A stretch of DNA of 10,574 nt from positions 1-10,574 of the forward strand of contig JAGGXT010000075.1 in NCBI GenBank assembly GCA_021162905.1. Direction: 5' to 3'. Made by a program: the position numbers and the translations under genes. Below, piece by piece: positions 1 through 6,194 of this stretch; positions within the stretch are counted from its first letter, which is position 1; every line of letters begins with the position of its first letter. Origin of the DNA: Candidatus Odinarchaeota archaeon (GTDB lineage: Archaea > Asgardarchaeota > JAGGXT01). A model generated the notes under the pieces. The model did no database searches and was not told the origin of the DNA. It was given only the letters and a program-made list of their open reading frames with translations.

Positions 1-138
1 TTATAAAGATAAATAGAAAATTCTATTATGGAAGAAATAAAGTAGTGCAATTTTATTAAAAGTTGTAAAAACTTTTTAGCACCCTTATCAGCCGTCTGAT
101 ATATTTTTTACCAGTCTTAGTTTTTAGAAGCACATTCC
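1..138. other. AT-rich non-coding stretch downstream of the GTPase gene
   Basis: No convincing coding frame, tRNA or repeat array is visible here. The stretch lies beyond the stop codon of the minus-strand GTPase gene. It contains two small inverted repeats (58-76 and 86-101), listed separately as possible 3'-end structures. What lies to the left of the window is unknown. Confidence 0.6.
58..101 (-). terminator. Possible 3'-end hairpins of the GTPase transcript
   Basis: Reading on the minus strand from the GTPase stop codon, the first structure is a 6-bp stem with a 4-base loop (TATCAG / CTGATA, 86-101). It is followed by a run of five T in the minus-strand sense at about 68-71 and beyond, then an A/T-only 7-bp hairpin (AAAAGTT / AACTTTT, 58-76). 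Archaeal termination mostly relies on T-tracts rather than stable hairpins, and the stems are short. This is a suggestion based on position and composition only. Confidence 0.25.
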
Positions 139-786
139 TCATGCAGGAGGGACCCTACCTCGTCCATGATACCAATATGATAAGATACGACTAGCTATAT
201 CAGCAAACGGTTCTAATAACTTTTCCTTTTCAAAATCATAGACTTCATGAATACTAGGGTTCCACTTACTTTGACTGCCAGTGTAGTGATACAAACCTTC
301 ATCTTTCAATAATTGAACTATTTCTTCCGATGAAACTCTATCACCCGACTCAAAGCTGTTAACCTGAATGATAAGAGGTATCTGCTCTACTAAAATTTGA
401 TTATATTTACTTACCATATCTTTGAGTTCTCTGAGGGATTCAACCGTTAGATTCCAATACCTCCTTAGCGAATTCATTACGAATACCACGCCATCGGCAC
501 CATAGTATATTACCTTCCTTAATGGTTTAAACCTTCTATGCCCCGCTACTGTGTAAATCTGGAAAAACACACCACTGCCAACACGTATGACACCTCTATC
601 AAAAAATATAGTCATATCGCCACCAGGAACTGATATCTTTGTCAGGACAGATACTGGGATTCCCTTATCTTTAGTTGCCTCCAGAATTTCATAAAGCTTC
701 TCAACAGTTTGAGTCTTACCACTTTTTGTTGGACCCCAATAGAGTATTTTAAAAAACAGTTCCCCTTTTTCATTTCTGCTCGGCAT
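139..786 (-). CDS. MglA/Ras-type small GTPase with degenerate G4 motif
   Basis: This 215-residue protein has the P-loop GPTKSGKT at residues 18-25. A switch-I-like DMTIFFDR (57-64) matches the 'T-x-FFDF' stretch of bacterial MglA. A switch-II-like YTVAGHRRF (78-86) corresponds to MglA's YTVPGQ. GADGVVFV follows at 96-103, and IIQVNSFESGD (139-149) sits where the guanine-specificity NKxD motif is expected. By family knowledge such proteins are GTP-driven switches in polarity, membrane or cytoskeletal processes, often controlled by Roadblock/LC7 proteins; none is seen here. Two oddities stand out. The usual DxxG aspartate is a threonine, as in MglA, and the glutamine after the glycine is a histidine. 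NKxD reads N-S-F-E, so guanine specificity may be altered. The length suits a single G domain with no lipidation signal. The ATG start lies just ahead of the conserved strand, with a weak GGTG six bases before it. The specific role is unknown. Confidence 0.85.
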   Translation of the reverse strand: MPSRNEKGELFFKILYWGPTKSGKTQTVEKLYEILEATKDKGIPVSVLTKISVPGGDMTIFFDRGVIRVGSGVFFQIYTVAGHRRFKPLRKVIYYGADGVVFVMNSLRRYWNLTVESLRELKDMVSKYNQILVEQIPLIIQVNSFESGDRVSSEEIVQLLKDEGLYHYTGSQSKWNPSIHEVYDFEKEKLLEPFADIASRILSYWYHGRGRVPPA

Positions 787-830
787 AATAACACCATGTT
801 TTAATGATATATGAATTTGTAGAAATGCAA

Positions 831-840
831 CTATAAAAAA
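831..840 (-). promoter_or_regulatory. Putative TATA box for the GTPase gene
   Basis: On the minus strand this reads TTTTTTATAG, about 45 bases before the ATG. With archaeal spacing, transcription would start near 808, giving a leader of about 20 bases. The assignment rests on composition and position only, and other AT-rich matches are possible. Confidence 0.35.
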
Positions 841-876
841 CTATTGTGATCTTTTGAGGAAAAAGGAAGTAAATTG

Positions 877-890
877 AATATATTTATAGA
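877..890 (+). promoter_or_regulatory. Putative TATA box for the hyuAB operon
   Basis: The tract AATATATTTATAGA is preceded by a purine-rich stretch (GAGGAAAAAGGAAG, 856-869) that could act as a BRE-like element. A start about 26 bases beyond the centre falls near 910, leaving a leader of about 50 bases before the TTG start. The tract lies about 38-46 bases from the oppositely directed TATA candidate of the GTPase gene, so the two promoters are back to back. Confidence 0.45.
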
Positions 891-904
891 CGTTTTGCTT
901 AAGT

Positions 905-936
905 AAGATTACCTAAATTAATCTAAATAAAGATTA
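905..936 (+). promoter_or_regulatory. Three alternating AGATTA half-sites, possible operator
   Basis: AAGATTA occurs at 905-911 and again at 930-936, 25 bases apart. Its inverse, TAATCT, lies between them at 919-924. The last two form a 6-bp inverted repeat with a 6-base spacer. The cluster covers the inferred transcription start and early leader of hyuA, where a bound protein would block transcription; as RNA it could instead form a weak hairpin. No regulator can be named. Confidence 0.3.
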
Positions 937-947
937 GAATAGTTATC

Positions 948-962
948 GAGGGACTCATATTG
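948..962 (+). promoter_or_regulatory. Ribosome binding site and TTG start of hyuA
   Basis: GAGGGA (948-953) is followed by six bases and then TTG at 960. No ATG or GTG in this frame precedes the conserved phosphate-binding motif DIGGTFTD. TTG is therefore well supported as the start, by spacing and by the expected N-terminus of the family. Confidence 0.75.
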
Positions 963-3050
963 GATAGACATTACAGAATAGGCGTTGACATAGGTGGTAC
1001 ATTTACAGACATAATAGTCTTTGACCGAAGAAATAATAACATTGTATCTTTTTTGAAAGTGAGCTCTACACCAAAGAGACCAGAGATTGCCGTTATAGAT
1101 ACTCTGAGAAAAATGAATTTTAAAAAGACTGAAGTAGAGACAATAATTCACGCTACAACTATTGCGACTAATGCTTTACTGGGGCAAGTTGGGTTAGAAT
1201 TACCAAAAGCAGCCTTGATAACAACAAAAGGTTTTCGTGACATCCTTGAAATAGGAAGACAGAGACGCCCTGATTTATATAACTTGTTTGTTCAAAGACC
1301 AAGAGTTTTGATTCCTAGAAAGTATAGGTTTGAAGCTGATGAGAGGCTTGATTATGAGGGAAATGTAGTCAAACCCTTAAATGATGATGAGATACGTGAA
1401 ATAGCTAGAAAATTGTCTGTCGAAAAGATAGAAACTGTTGCAATATCGCTTTTGCATTCTTATGCAAATTCGATACATGAAGTAAAGATACAGAAAATTT
1501 TGAAAAAAATAATCCCAAACATTTTCATATCATTAAGCAGTGAGGTGGATCCCGAACATCGTGAATACGAGCGAACCAGTACCACAGTTGTAAATGCAAT
1601 ACTAATGCCTATTGTAACAAGATATCTACAAAATTTGTCGGAGGGTATTTCTTCTATAACCGATGCCCCTATAAGGGTCATGAAAAGTAGTGGAGGAGTC
1701 GCATCAATTGATGAAATAAGCAGGTTGCCTGTGAGTATAATAGAAAGTGGGCCTGCAGCTGGAGTTTTAGCATCCATGAACTTAGGATCACTACTGGGAA
1801 AGAAAAATGTTTTAAGTTTTGACATGGGCGGAACCACAGCAAAAGCAGGTACTGTTATTGATGGAACTCCAATTATAACGACAGAGTATGAGGTATGTGG
1901 GAAAATACACGCGGGGAGAATAATAAAAGGCAGTGGTTATCCTGTAAGATATCCCTTTATCGATGTAGCAGAGATATCAGCGGGCGGAGGAAGTATAATC
2001 TGGGTTGATGAGGGTGGAGCACTAAGAGTTGGGCCTATTAGTGCAGGAGCAGATCCAGGACCTGCATGTTATGGGAAAGGTGGCGATAATCCAACAATTA
2101 CAGATGCAAATCTAATTTTGGGTAGGCTTAATCAAAAATATTTACTTGGGGGAGAAATGAGAATATTTCCAGAGAAGGCAAAACAAGCATTTTATGAGAA
2201 GATAACAAACAAATTGAACTTAGATTTAGAGAGCGCAGCCATTGGAAGTATTAAAATAGCAAATGCCATAATGAGCAAAATTTTGAGAATAGTTTCGATA
2301 GAGCGAGGAATAGACCCACGTAACTTAACATTGATAGCATTTGGCGGAGCCGGACCTATGCATGCTTGTGACTTAGCAGAAGATTTAGAAATGAATGAGA
2401 TCGTGATTCCATTAGTTCCTGGTCTGTTTTCCGCTTTCGGACTTTTAGTAACCGATTTTAAACACGTTTTCACAAAATCTATAAGAAAAATCATCGATGA
2501 ACTGAACCCAATTGAAATAGAAGAGGAGTATCAAAAACTAGAGAGAAAAGGATTTGATTTGCTGAGGAGAGAGGGTGTTCCTTCGGAGAGAATAGTTTTC
2601 AATAGATATGCAGACATGAGATACTGGGGTCAAGGTTTCGAATTACTAATTCCAATTGGAAAATTAGAGGGAGATTCTGCCTTCTCCACTCTTAAAGAAA
2701 GGTTTAACGAGTTTCATGAGAGAAGGTATGGCTACTCAATGCCCGAAGAGGATATTGAAATTGTCAATCTACGTGTTGAAGCCATTGGAATAGTAGAAAA
2801 GCCAGTATTACAAAAAATACGCACTAACTACAGAACTCTTGATTCAGCACTTATAGAGTACAGAAATGTCTATTTTGGGACAATTGATGATTTCGCTAAA
2901 ACACCAGTATACGATAGAAAAAAGATTCCAGTTGGTGCAGAGATACAAGGTCCTGCAATCATTGAGCAATACGATTCAACTACCGTCGTTAATCCTGGAT
3001 GGGTATGTAAAATTGATAGTTATGGAAATCTAATTTTAAGGAGAGGATAA
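960..3050 (+). CDS. hyuA: Hydantoinase A / 5-oxoprolinase family ATP-dependent subunit
   Basis: This 696-residue protein belongs to the HyuA/oxoprolinase/acetone-carboxylase-beta superfamily. Visible family motifs in order are DIGGTFTD (10-17), HATTIATNALL (64-74), EHREYERTSTTVVNA (199-213), ESGPAAGVL (262-270), the ASKHA-type phosphate loop FDMGGTTAKAG (287-297), SAGGGS (340-345), GADPGPACYG (363-372), a block beginning ERGIDPRNL (448-456) with FGGAGPMHACDLAE (461-474), and PGLFSAFG (487-494). The first two-thirds is the actin-like ATPase core and the last 200 residues the usual C-terminal region. In this family the subunit phosphorylates the substrate with ATP, and the HyuB partner completes ring opening or carboxylation in the cytoplasm. 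Its stop lies two bases before hyuB, so the two are surely one operon. Length is normal and the motifs look intact. The substrate cannot be read from the sequence: hydantoin, N-methylhydantoin, 5-oxoproline, another lactam or a ketone are all possible. Confidence 0.93.
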   Translation: MDRHYRIGVDIGGTFTDIIVFDRRNNNIVSFLKVSSTPKRPEIAVIDTLRKMNFKKTEVETIIHATTIATNALLGQVGLELPKAALITTKGFRDILEIGRQRRPDLYNLFVQRPRVLIPRKYRFEADERLDYEGNVVKPLNDDEIREIARKLSVEKIETVAISLLHSYANSIHEVKIQKILKKIIPNIFISLSSEVDPEHREYERTSTTVVNAILMPIVTRYLQNLSEGISSITDAPIRVMKSSGGVASIDEISRLPVSIIESGPAAGVLASMNLGSLLGKKNVLSFDMGGTTAKAGTVIDGTPIITTEYEVCGKIHAGRIIKGSGYPVRYPFIDVAEISAGGGSIIWVDEGGALRVGPISAGADPGPACYGKGGDNPTITDANLILGRLNQKYLLGGEMRIFPEKAKQAFYEKITNKLNLDLESAAIGSIKIANAIMSKILRIVSIERGIDPRNLTLIAFGGAGPMHACDLAEDLEMNEIVIPLVPGLFSAFGLLVTDFKHVFTKSIRKIIDELNPIEIEEEYQKLERKGFDLLRREGVPSERIVFNRYADMRYWGQGFELLIPIGKLEGDSAFSTLKERFNEFHERRYGYSMPEEDIEIVNLRVEAIGIVEKPVLQKIRTNYRTLDSALIEYRNVYFGTIDDFAKTPVYDRKKIPVGAEIQGPAIIEQYDSTTVVNPGWVCKIDSYGNLILRRG

Positions 3051-3055
3051 TATTG
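3038..3055 (+). promoter_or_regulatory. Ribosome binding site and TTG start of hyuB
   Basis: AAGGAGAGG (3038-3046) lies inside the last codons of hyuA and ends six bases before TTG at 3053. This is the same spacing and start codon as hyuA. The arrangement indicates translation of hyuB from the same mRNA, coupled or nearly coupled to hyuA. Confidence 0.75.
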
Positions 3056-4729
3056 GTTAATGTTATCACTGTTGAGGTAATAAGAGGCGCATTAGAATAT
3101 ACAACTGAAGAAATGGGAATCATCTTAAGAAATTCTGCATATAGTGCAAATATTAAAGAACGAATGGATCACAGTTGTGCAATTTTCGATTCACAAGGTC
3201 GCATGTTAGCCCAAGCAGAGCATATTCCAGTTCACCTTGGCGCAATGCCAATAGCTGTAGAACAAGTCATGAAAGATTTCGAGGAAATGTATCCCGGTGA
3301 CATGTTTGTGTTAAATGACCCATTTAGAGGAGGAACTCATTTACCAGATCTCACTCTAATAGCTCCTATCTTCTATAATGAGAAACTGGTTGGATTTGTT
3401 GTAAATAGAGCACATCATAGTGACATAGGAGGAAAGACTCCCGGCTCAATGCCGGGCGATGCTGAGGAAATATTTGAAGAAGGTTTAGTAATTCCGCCTG
3501 TAAAACTTATGGATAAAGGAATTATTAATAAAGATGTTCTGGAGATTATCCTAAAAAATACCAGAACGCCAGAAATTAGAAAAGGAGACTTAATGGCTCA
3601 AATCGCAGCAAACAATATTGGGAGAAAACAAGTCCTCAAACTAATTGAAAAATACGGTCTTACTACCTTTCAAGAATGTATGGAGGCCATCCTTGATTAT
3701 TCAGAAAGACGAATGATAAAAGAGATACAAAAGTTCCCAAAGGTAAAGGTTGATGCGGAAGATTACTTGGACGATTCAGGCGTTGATGACAACCCTATAA
3801 AAATAAGAGTTTCTGTTATCATAAGAAAAAATGAATTGATTTTTGATTTCACTGGAACTGATAAGCAGGTAAGAGGACCAGTAAATGCGCCCTATTCAGT
3901 TACTCTATCGGCATCCTATTACGTGCTAAGAGCAGTAACAGACCCAACAATACCTGCAAATCATGGAGCTTATAGACCATTAACAGTAAAAACAGAGAAA
4001 GGTACGGTGGTAGATGCTATACCCCCATGTGCTGTTTCGGGTGGTAATGTTGAAACATCACAAAGAATAGTTGATGTTCTACTTAAAGCCTTCTCTCAAA
4101 TAATTCCAGATAGGATCCCTGCTGCATGTCAAGGAACAATGAATAACATATTAATTGGTGGGATTAACCCACGGAATAATAAGCCCTTCACATTTTACGA
4201 GACAATCGGAGGAGGCTATGGTGCTAGACCGGGACTGGATGGAATTGATGGAATACACTCTCATATGACAAACACTATGAATACGCCAATAGAGGAAATC
4301 GAAAAGCGTTTCCCACTTCTAATTTTAAAATATGAACTACGGAAGGATAGCGGAGGTTTAGGAAAGTGGAGAGGAGGACTCGGAATAGAAAGGGTTTACA
4401 AGTTACTCACAGCAGCAAAATTAAGCGTTCTCGGGGAGAGACATAAATTTAGACCATGGGGGTTAAAAGGCGGCCTCCTTGGAGCTAGTGGAGAATACTT
4501 TGTCATTAAGAACAATGGCGAAAAGATAACATTAAGAAGTAAGGAAACGATCTGGCTACAACAAGGAGATATAATTGTTATCCGAACACCCGGAGGGGGA
4601 GGGTATGGCAACCCTATCGAAAGAGAATATAAGCTTGTAATAGAAGACTTAGAAAACGAAAAAATTTCAAAAGAAATAGCTAGAAGATACTTTAGAATGA
4701 ATTTTAAAAATAGTACCAAAGCTAAATAA
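3053..4729 (+). CDS. hyuB: Hydantoinase B / 5-oxoprolinase family partner subunit
   Basis: This 558-residue protein shows the HyuB signature throughout. RNSAYSANIKERMDHSCAIF occurs at 26-45 and NDPFRGGTHLPDLTLIAPIF at 88-107. NRAHHSDIGGKTPGSMPG (118-135) is the histidine/aspartate-rich stretch that supplies metal and substrate ligands in family structures. EGLVIPPVKL (143-152), RTPEIRKGDLMAQIAANNIG (171-190), a glycine-rich ETIGGGYGARPG near 383, a GGLGKWRGGLG region and a terminal GGGGYGNP near 516-523 follow. It should form a complex with HyuA in the cytoplasm and carry the second half-reaction after substrate phosphorylation. There is no third, small gamma subunit next to it, which argues against a classical acetone carboxylase and leaves a hydantoinase, oxoprolinase or lactamase role. 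The last 35 residues are charged and variable, normal for the family. Which cyclic amide or ketone is used remains open. Confidence 0.93.
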   Translation: MVNVITVEVIRGALEYTTEEMGIILRNSAYSANIKERMDHSCAIFDSQGRMLAQAEHIPVHLGAMPIAVEQVMKDFEEMYPGDMFVLNDPFRGGTHLPDLTLIAPIFYNEKLVGFVVNRAHHSDIGGKTPGSMPGDAEEIFEEGLVIPPVKLMDKGIINKDVLEIILKNTRTPEIRKGDLMAQIAANNIGRKQVLKLIEKYGLTTFQECMEAILDYSERRMIKEIQKFPKVKVDAEDYLDDSGVDDNPIKIRVSVIIRKNELIFDFTGTDKQVRGPVNAPYSVTLSASYYVLRAVTDPTIPANHGAYRPLTVKTEKGTVVDAIPPCAVSGGNVETSQRIVDVLLKAFSQIIPDRIPAACQGTMNNILIGGINPRNNKPFTFYETIGGGYGARPGLDGIDGIHSHMTNTMNTPIEEIEKRFPLLILKYELRKDSGGLGKWRGGLGIERVYKLLTAAKLSVLGERHKFRPWGLKGGLLGASGEYFVIKNNGEKITLRSKETIWLQQGDIIVIRTPGGGGYGNPIEREYKLVIEDLENEKISKEIARRYFRMNFKNSTKAK

Positions 4730-4807
4730 TGTAACAGTATATTATTAGAATTAAAGCATATCTACAGATTAAATCCTAAAGCCAGGTATACTCATGTGAC
4801 AAAACCA

Positions 4808-4820
4808 TAAATTTAAATAC
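4808..4820 (+). promoter_or_regulatory. Putative TATA box for the wHTH-nucleotidyltransferase operon
   Basis: The tract TAAATTTAAATAC has its centre near 4815. The usual archaeal distance would put the transcript start at about 4840-4842, within the first codons. The transcript would thus be leaderless, possibly beginning at the second ATG (4842). No Shine-Dalgarno sequence precedes either ATG, which agrees with leaderless initiation. Confidence 0.45.
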
Positions 4821-4832
4821 TTTGTTTCATAA

Positions 4833-5420
4833 ATGATACATATGTATCAAAAAGTATACAAAATATTAAGTCTGTATTGTAGTGGTCTTACAAGGAAGTA
4901 TCATTTAAGAGAGATTTCTAGATTAGCAAAACTTCCCGTAAGAACCACAGCTCTTTATTTAGATAAACTTGAAAAGAGCAATATAGTTAGAAGTAACTTT
5001 GTAGGGAGACAGAAATATTACGAATTAAATTTAGACAACATAGAAACAAAGTTCTTGATTCTTAAAGCAGAAATTTATAGGACTTTAAATTTTCTGAACG
5101 TATACCCAGTATTTAAGTCGTTCTTAAAAGAGATTAAACCAGTTAACTTCATGATTATCGTGTTTGGAAGTTTTGCAGAGTTTAAGGCAACTGAAAGTAG
5201 CGATTTGGATATACTTGTTGTTTCTGATAAAGAAATAGAACTACCATTTCATTTAGTACCATATGAACTACATAAAATTGACCTGTCTGAAAATGAATTT
5301 TTTAATGCATTAAAAGAAGGTGAAACATTGATAAGAGAAATTATATCAAATCATATAATTTTATGTAATCATAGTTATTTTGTTGATCTGATCTGGTGGT
5401 ATTATGGAAAGAAAACTTAA
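4833..5420 (+). CDS. Winged-helix DNA-binding protein fused to minimal nucleotidyltransferase
   Basis: This 195-residue protein has two parts. Residues about 22-67 form a winged helix, with a recognition-helix-like stretch (LPVRTTALYLDKLEKSN, 34-50) followed by a wing (NFVGRQKYYEL). Residues about 104-190 carry the DNA polymerase beta-type nucleotidyltransferase signature: GSF at 112-114, SDLDILV at 123-129 with acidic pair D124/D126, and a probable third acid D150 in KIDL. The ending, with NHIIL and FVDLIWWYYGKK, is typical of archaeal members. MNT-type domains transfer nucleotides to protein or RNA, and many act as antitoxins paired with HEPN proteins, but no HEPN gene is adjacent. The role here is therefore open: regulator, AMP/NMP-transferase, or both. 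It is the first gene of an operon with the MTHFSD-like gene 19 bases downstream. ATG 4833 is annotated; ATG 4842 (three residues shorter) may be the true start on a leaderless transcript. Confidence 0.8.
   Translation: MIHMYQKVYKILSLYCSGLTRKYHLREISRLAKLPVRTTALYLDKLEKSNIVRSNFVGRQKYYELNLDNIETKFLILKAEIYRTLNFLNVYPVFKSFLKEIKPVNFMIIVFGSFAEFKATESSDLDILVVSDKEIELPFHLVPYELHKIDLSENEFFNALKEGETLIREIISNHIILCNHSYFVDLIWWYYGKKT
4834..4849. promoter_or_regulatory. 16-base perfect palindrome over the start codons, candidate operator
   Basis: TGATACATATGTATCA reads identically on both strands. It overlaps the first ATG (4833-4835), contains the second ATG (4842-4844) and coincides with the predicted transcription start. 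Because the gene encodes an N-terminal winged-helix domain, binding by its own product to block the promoter is a plausible inference. Palindromes of this length can arise by chance in AT-rich DNA, so position is the main argument. Confidence 0.4.
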
Positions 5421-5425
5421 GTGGT

Positions 5426-5442
5426 AAGGAGGGCTTACTATT
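5426..5442 (+). promoter_or_regulatory. Strong Shine-Dalgarno sequence deciding an ATT start
   Basis: AAGGAGGG (5426-5433), the best ribosome binding site in the window, is followed by six bases (CTTACT) and then ATT at 5440. The six-base spacing is identical to that of the two TTG starts of hyuA and hyuB. In this frame an upstream TAA at 5425-5427 closes the reading frame, and no ATG, GTG or TTG occurs before 5509. ATT is therefore the only codon placed to use this site. Confidence 0.65.
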
Positions 5443-6180
5443 AATACTTCACAGCAAGAAGAGATAAATAAAAGAAAGCAGGAGATACGTGAGAAGATTT
5501 GGAGAATTTTGGAAGAGAGAAATATTGCGTTATTTCCACGTCCTGTTTTTGGGAGAATACCAAACTTTATTGGAAGTGATGTTGCTGCAAAAAAGCTTTC
5601 AGAGCTTAGCATATTTAAGAAAGCGAATGTTATCTTCGCTAATCCAGATTCTCCTCAGCAGCATATTCGCAGGATTGCTTTAGAGCATGATAAAGTTGTA
5701 ATAATGGCCACTCCAAGGTTACGGCAAGGATTTTTGGTGCTTAACCCCGCAAATATACCAAGAAAGCTACTTAAATTTGCGAGTACCATAAAGGGCGCAT
5801 TCAAATTAGGGAGGTTAACTGAAGACCTTTCAAAATATCATATAGATTTAAAAATAGTTGGGAGTGTAGCTGTTTGGAATGATGGGAGTCGTGTTGGTAA
5901 GGGAGGGGGTTACTCAGATATTGAATTTGGCATATTGCGAGAATTTGGTTGGATTTCTGAAGACACACCCGTTGTGACAACTGTTCATGATGTACAGTTT
6001 CACGATAATATACCAATGACTAGGCATGATGTGCCCATAGATATTATTGTCACGCCAACTAAAGTTTTAGAAGTGAAAAGAATATATCCAAAGCCGAAAG
6101 GAATTTATTGGGATGAGATGCCACATGAAAAAATAGAGCAAATACCAATACTTAAGAAAATGCTAAGACAAAAACTTTAA
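5440..6180 (+). CDS. MTHFSD-like 5-formyltetrahydrofolate cyclo-ligase family protein, ATT start
   Basis: The protein has 246 residues if started at ATT 5440, and 223 from the first TTG (5509). The longer start adds an N-terminal helix containing KQEIREKIW (13-21). This matches, as I remember it, the 'KQDIREQIW' opening of the vertebrate MTHFSD domain and the basic ATP-phosphate helix of cyclo-ligases. It is followed by FPRPVFGRIPNF (32-43). Further family marks are TPRLRQGF (91-98), GSVAVWNDGSRVGKGGGYSD (141-160; the glycine-rich loop, usually GxGGGYYDR), TPVVTTVHD (176-184), HDVPIDIIVTP (196-206) and a terminal KPKGIYW...IPIL block. Canonical enzymes convert 5-formyl-THF to 5,10-methenyl-THF using ATP in the cytoplasm. 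Here the second tyrosine and the arginine of the YYDR signature are replaced (YSDI), so activity is not certain and a related pterin or an RNA-linked role is possible. It is cotranscribed with the wHTH-nucleotidyltransferase. Confidence 0.8.
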   Translation: MNTSQQEEINKRKQEIREKIWRILEERNIALFPRPVFGRIPNFIGSDVAAKKLSELSIFKKANVIFANPDSPQQHIRRIALEHDKVVIMATPRLRQGFLVLNPANIPRKLLKFASTIKGAFKLGRLTEDLSKYHIDLKIVGSVAVWNDGSRVGKGGGYSDIEFGILREFGWISEDTPVVTTVHDVQFHDNIPMTRHDVPIDIIVTPTKVLEVKRIYPKPKGIYWDEMPHEKIEQIPILKKMLRQKL

Positions 6181-6194
6181 CAATTGCGACGAGA

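Noticed and set aside
1460..1837. Open frame of 125 codons on the minus strand inside hyuA
   Set aside because: It is antisense to well-conserved HyuA motifs, shows no recognisable domain and has no start signal; it is a shadow of the real gene.
960..4729. Complete acetone carboxylase operon
   Set aside because: Alpha- and beta-like subunits are present but there is no gamma subunit gene after hyuB; the space to the next gene is only about 100 bases of AT-rich DNA.
4833..5420. HEPN-MNT toxin-antitoxin pair
   Set aside because: The MNT domain is present, but neither neighbour has the HEPN Rx4-6H motif or helical make-up, and the nucleotidyltransferase carries its own winged helix.
5509..5511. 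TTG as start of the MTHFSD-like gene
   Set aside because: It lacks the best ribosome binding site and would delete a helix that fits the family N-terminus; kept only as the fallback start.
5489..5683. Short open frame overlapping the start of the MTHFSD-like gene
   Set aside because: It is a different frame of a region whose main frame has clear family motifs; no homology is recognised.
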